Assembly (NCBI RefSeq): GCF_932276165.1
Contig: NC_063983.1
Span: 8,935,501-8,999,500 of the forward strand
Direction of reading: 5' to 3'
Source of the DNA: Plutella xylostella
Lineage: Eukaryota; Arthropoda; Insecta; Lepidoptera; Plutellidae
Length of the DNA: 64,000 bases
In this document: positions 62,175-64,000 of the stretch, piece by piece
How positions within the stretch are numbered: the first letter of the stretch is position 1
Layout of the letters: every line of letters begins with the position of its first letter
Translations under genes and position numbers: made by a program
The notes under the pieces: model-generated
What the model was told of the DNA's origin: nothing
The model's database searches: none
Seen by the model: only the letters and a program-made list of their open reading frames with translations

Positions 62175-63117
62175 TACTTTTATTTGCCATTCGGAAAGGG
62201 ACCTTTGAAGTTAAAATACAATTTCCCTGAGAAAGAGAAGCTTATGTGCTCTTTCTACACAAAACTAAATTTATAGTATAGTGAGTGAAATGCAATGCAC
62301 ACGTTCGTAATATTTTGTCTGAATGATATGTCTTGTGCAGATCTCTGCAGTTAGGAATTTACTGAAATAACTTCGAATACTTTCGCATTTTACTCTACTG
62401 TTTGTGTGTGTTTTCATTTAGTAAGACAAGTATTTTTAGTTATCGCCGGATTAAGTGAAACTTAAGGAGTTTCACTCAATAACTTTTACATACAAAAGAG
62501 TTCAACGCGCACAGAACTTACATTAAAAATATATTTTGTTTCATTATTCTATATAAGTACCTACACATAATTATATGTATTTTCCACCGAAATTCCATTG
62601 AAAGTTAAATATGTATGTAATTTTGAAGTCTGATTAATCTCCAAATTTTTCACATAATTGTTAGTATATAGTTACCTTACCATGTTACAAACTAGCAATA
62701 TTTTAATATTTATAATTTTAGGTTAAAAAAATATATAATAATAATTTTTTTTTTATTTTTTTTATCTTAAACCATGGAGCAGCAGTTGCCAAACTATGAT
62801 CGCTACAAATAACTACTCACTCATTTCAACGATTGCAACAATAACTTTCTTCGCAATTAGATCCAAATAAATTTAAGTAACACTAGGTATGTTTATCTCT
62901 CATTACATAGCCACTAATAACAAATATCTGGTAGGTAAGTATATAATAAGAGTAATAACAACGTAGCCGACAGGTGGTCGTGCCTACATCCGTCCGTTCA
63001 TCGCGTGAGCACATCGTAGTTTCAATATAGTGATGTTCCTTACAGAAGGTAGAAATGTTATGTCGATAGAATATAATCTTATTCGGCTTATTCCTTGTTT
63101 CATAATAAGACACTTGC
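62175..63117. other. AT-rich sequence, nothing recognised
   Basis: No exon signatures were found; an A/T run is at 62725-62765. Confidence 0.4.
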
Positions 63118-63186
63118 ACAAAATTTTATCCTCAAGATTATTTTGACTGGCTGGCAGTCAAAATAATCTTGAGGATAAAATTTTGT
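63118..63186. repeat. Perfect 32-bp inverted repeat with 5-nt loop
   Basis: Arms 63118-63149 and 63155-63186 are exact reverse complements around GCTGG. There are no mismatches, unlike a microRNA precursor. It has the same build as the hairpin at 7711. Confidence 0.88.
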
Positions 63187-64000
63187 TACAAGTATATAGG
63201 TACTTGGCAAAGCCCTAAAAAAGAACAATGACAGAACCCAAAATTTATTTGTACAAAATTTGACTATCTTTGCCAAAATATAGTAAATCTCAATTTCCTT
63301 ATTCTAATTTAAAGTTTTTACATTTTAAGACATTAGAGTACTTGGTAAGTATCGATATACTTATTTTTGTTGCTATCACTAGATCAGTACGTAAAGTAGC
63401 CACATGGTTGACTGTTATTGCAGTAATTTTTTCACTCTTCTTATGTCTGTTCATCTGTATGGCAGGCCTGAGTTTCTTACACCTGCATACCTTTCTTGAT
63501 TTATTCATCCAACAACTTCAGAAAAAAATCTTGTCCATTGAGAAAACCAATAGGCTACTAACTAGTACATAAGTGGGGCTACCATCAGTTACACTAGGCG
63601 AACTATCCTATTAATATAAAACGTTAGTTATCGTATAAGTTCTGTCCAAACAATCATTTTGAGGCGAAAAGTAAAATTAAATATATGATGTCATAATCAA
63701 AATAGACTATAGAGGTAACTTGTAGGTATTTAATACATTTTGGAAAACTTCAAAACGTATAAATAAAAACTTCCATATCTGGAAATTCAATATTTTTCCC
63801 TATTACTTTTCCTACTAAATACATAAAGTATGTACTTAAATATTAAACGACAATAATATTACCTTAGTTTCCGTCGGGCTACACCGAAAAGATCGGGAAT
63901 AGAATACTTAGGAATAAATTAGAGTGAAACCTTTTTGGTGTATCAAATGTAGTGTTTTTTCAAACATAATTCCATTTTCGAATTATAAAAAAAGTAAAAA
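63187..64000. other. AT-rich end of window, nothing recognised
   Basis: A 100-codon open frame at 63270-63572 has hydrophobic stretches but begins without an ATG and has no other support. Confidence 0.4.

Noticed and set aside
63118..63186. MicroRNA precursor
   Set aside because: The arms are perfectly paired with a 5-nt loop, unlike animal precursors. It is kept as a structural finding only.
63270..63572. Small membrane protein gene
   Set aside because: The frame has hydrophobic stretches but no initiating ATG until late, no splice signals and AT-rich composition typical of the surroundings.

Overview
The window is insect nuclear DNA and almost certainly lepidopteran. It has intron-rich genes with GT-AG splicing, AT-rich spacers, short Helitrons of the moth/butterfly type (TC...CTAG ends inserted between A and T), tRNA-derived SINEs, RTE, Jockey-like and CR1/Jockey-type LINEs, and several hAT-type elements. 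It does not fit a prokaryotic or viral layout, and I cannot name the species.

Layout, left to right. A 15-exon GMP synthetase gene fills 524-22708 on the minus strand; its introns hold Helitrons, a hAT element, SINEs, a nearly intact LINE and many degenerate copies of its own exons. It is divergent to an intronless ADA2A-type transcriptional adaptor (25078-26397, plus). Next on the plus strand is the ten-exon proteasome ATPase Rpt1/PSMC2 (27103-38013), with a fresh RTE insertion in intron 3 and a hAT remnant plus a minisatellite in its 6-kb intron 8. A nine-exon gene that I do not recognise (38553-46429, plus) encodes a basic Ser/Pro-rich protein with an SxIP-like C terminus. It converges tail to tail on an intronless TBC1D31/WDR67-like gene (46615-49062, minus). 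Two near-identical asteroid-like genes (52011-53825 and 54998-56818, plus) lie in a tandem segmental duplication that also copied the 5' leader of the next gene. The first coding exon of that next, unrecognised cysteine-rich gene is at 57916-58232, and the rest of the window is its intron or intergenic repeat-rich DNA.

The genes are ordinary conserved functions (purine synthesis, chromatin acetylation, proteolysis, a centrosomal TBC protein, an XPG-like protein) and do not form one pathway. The unusual theme is local tandem duplication. Seven exons in two genes have extra partial copies, always in the intron just downstream of the parent exon. A whole-gene duplication follows at the right. 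Several copies differ from the parent mostly at synonymous sites. Retroelement target-site duplications let many insertions be delimited to the base and ordered in time.
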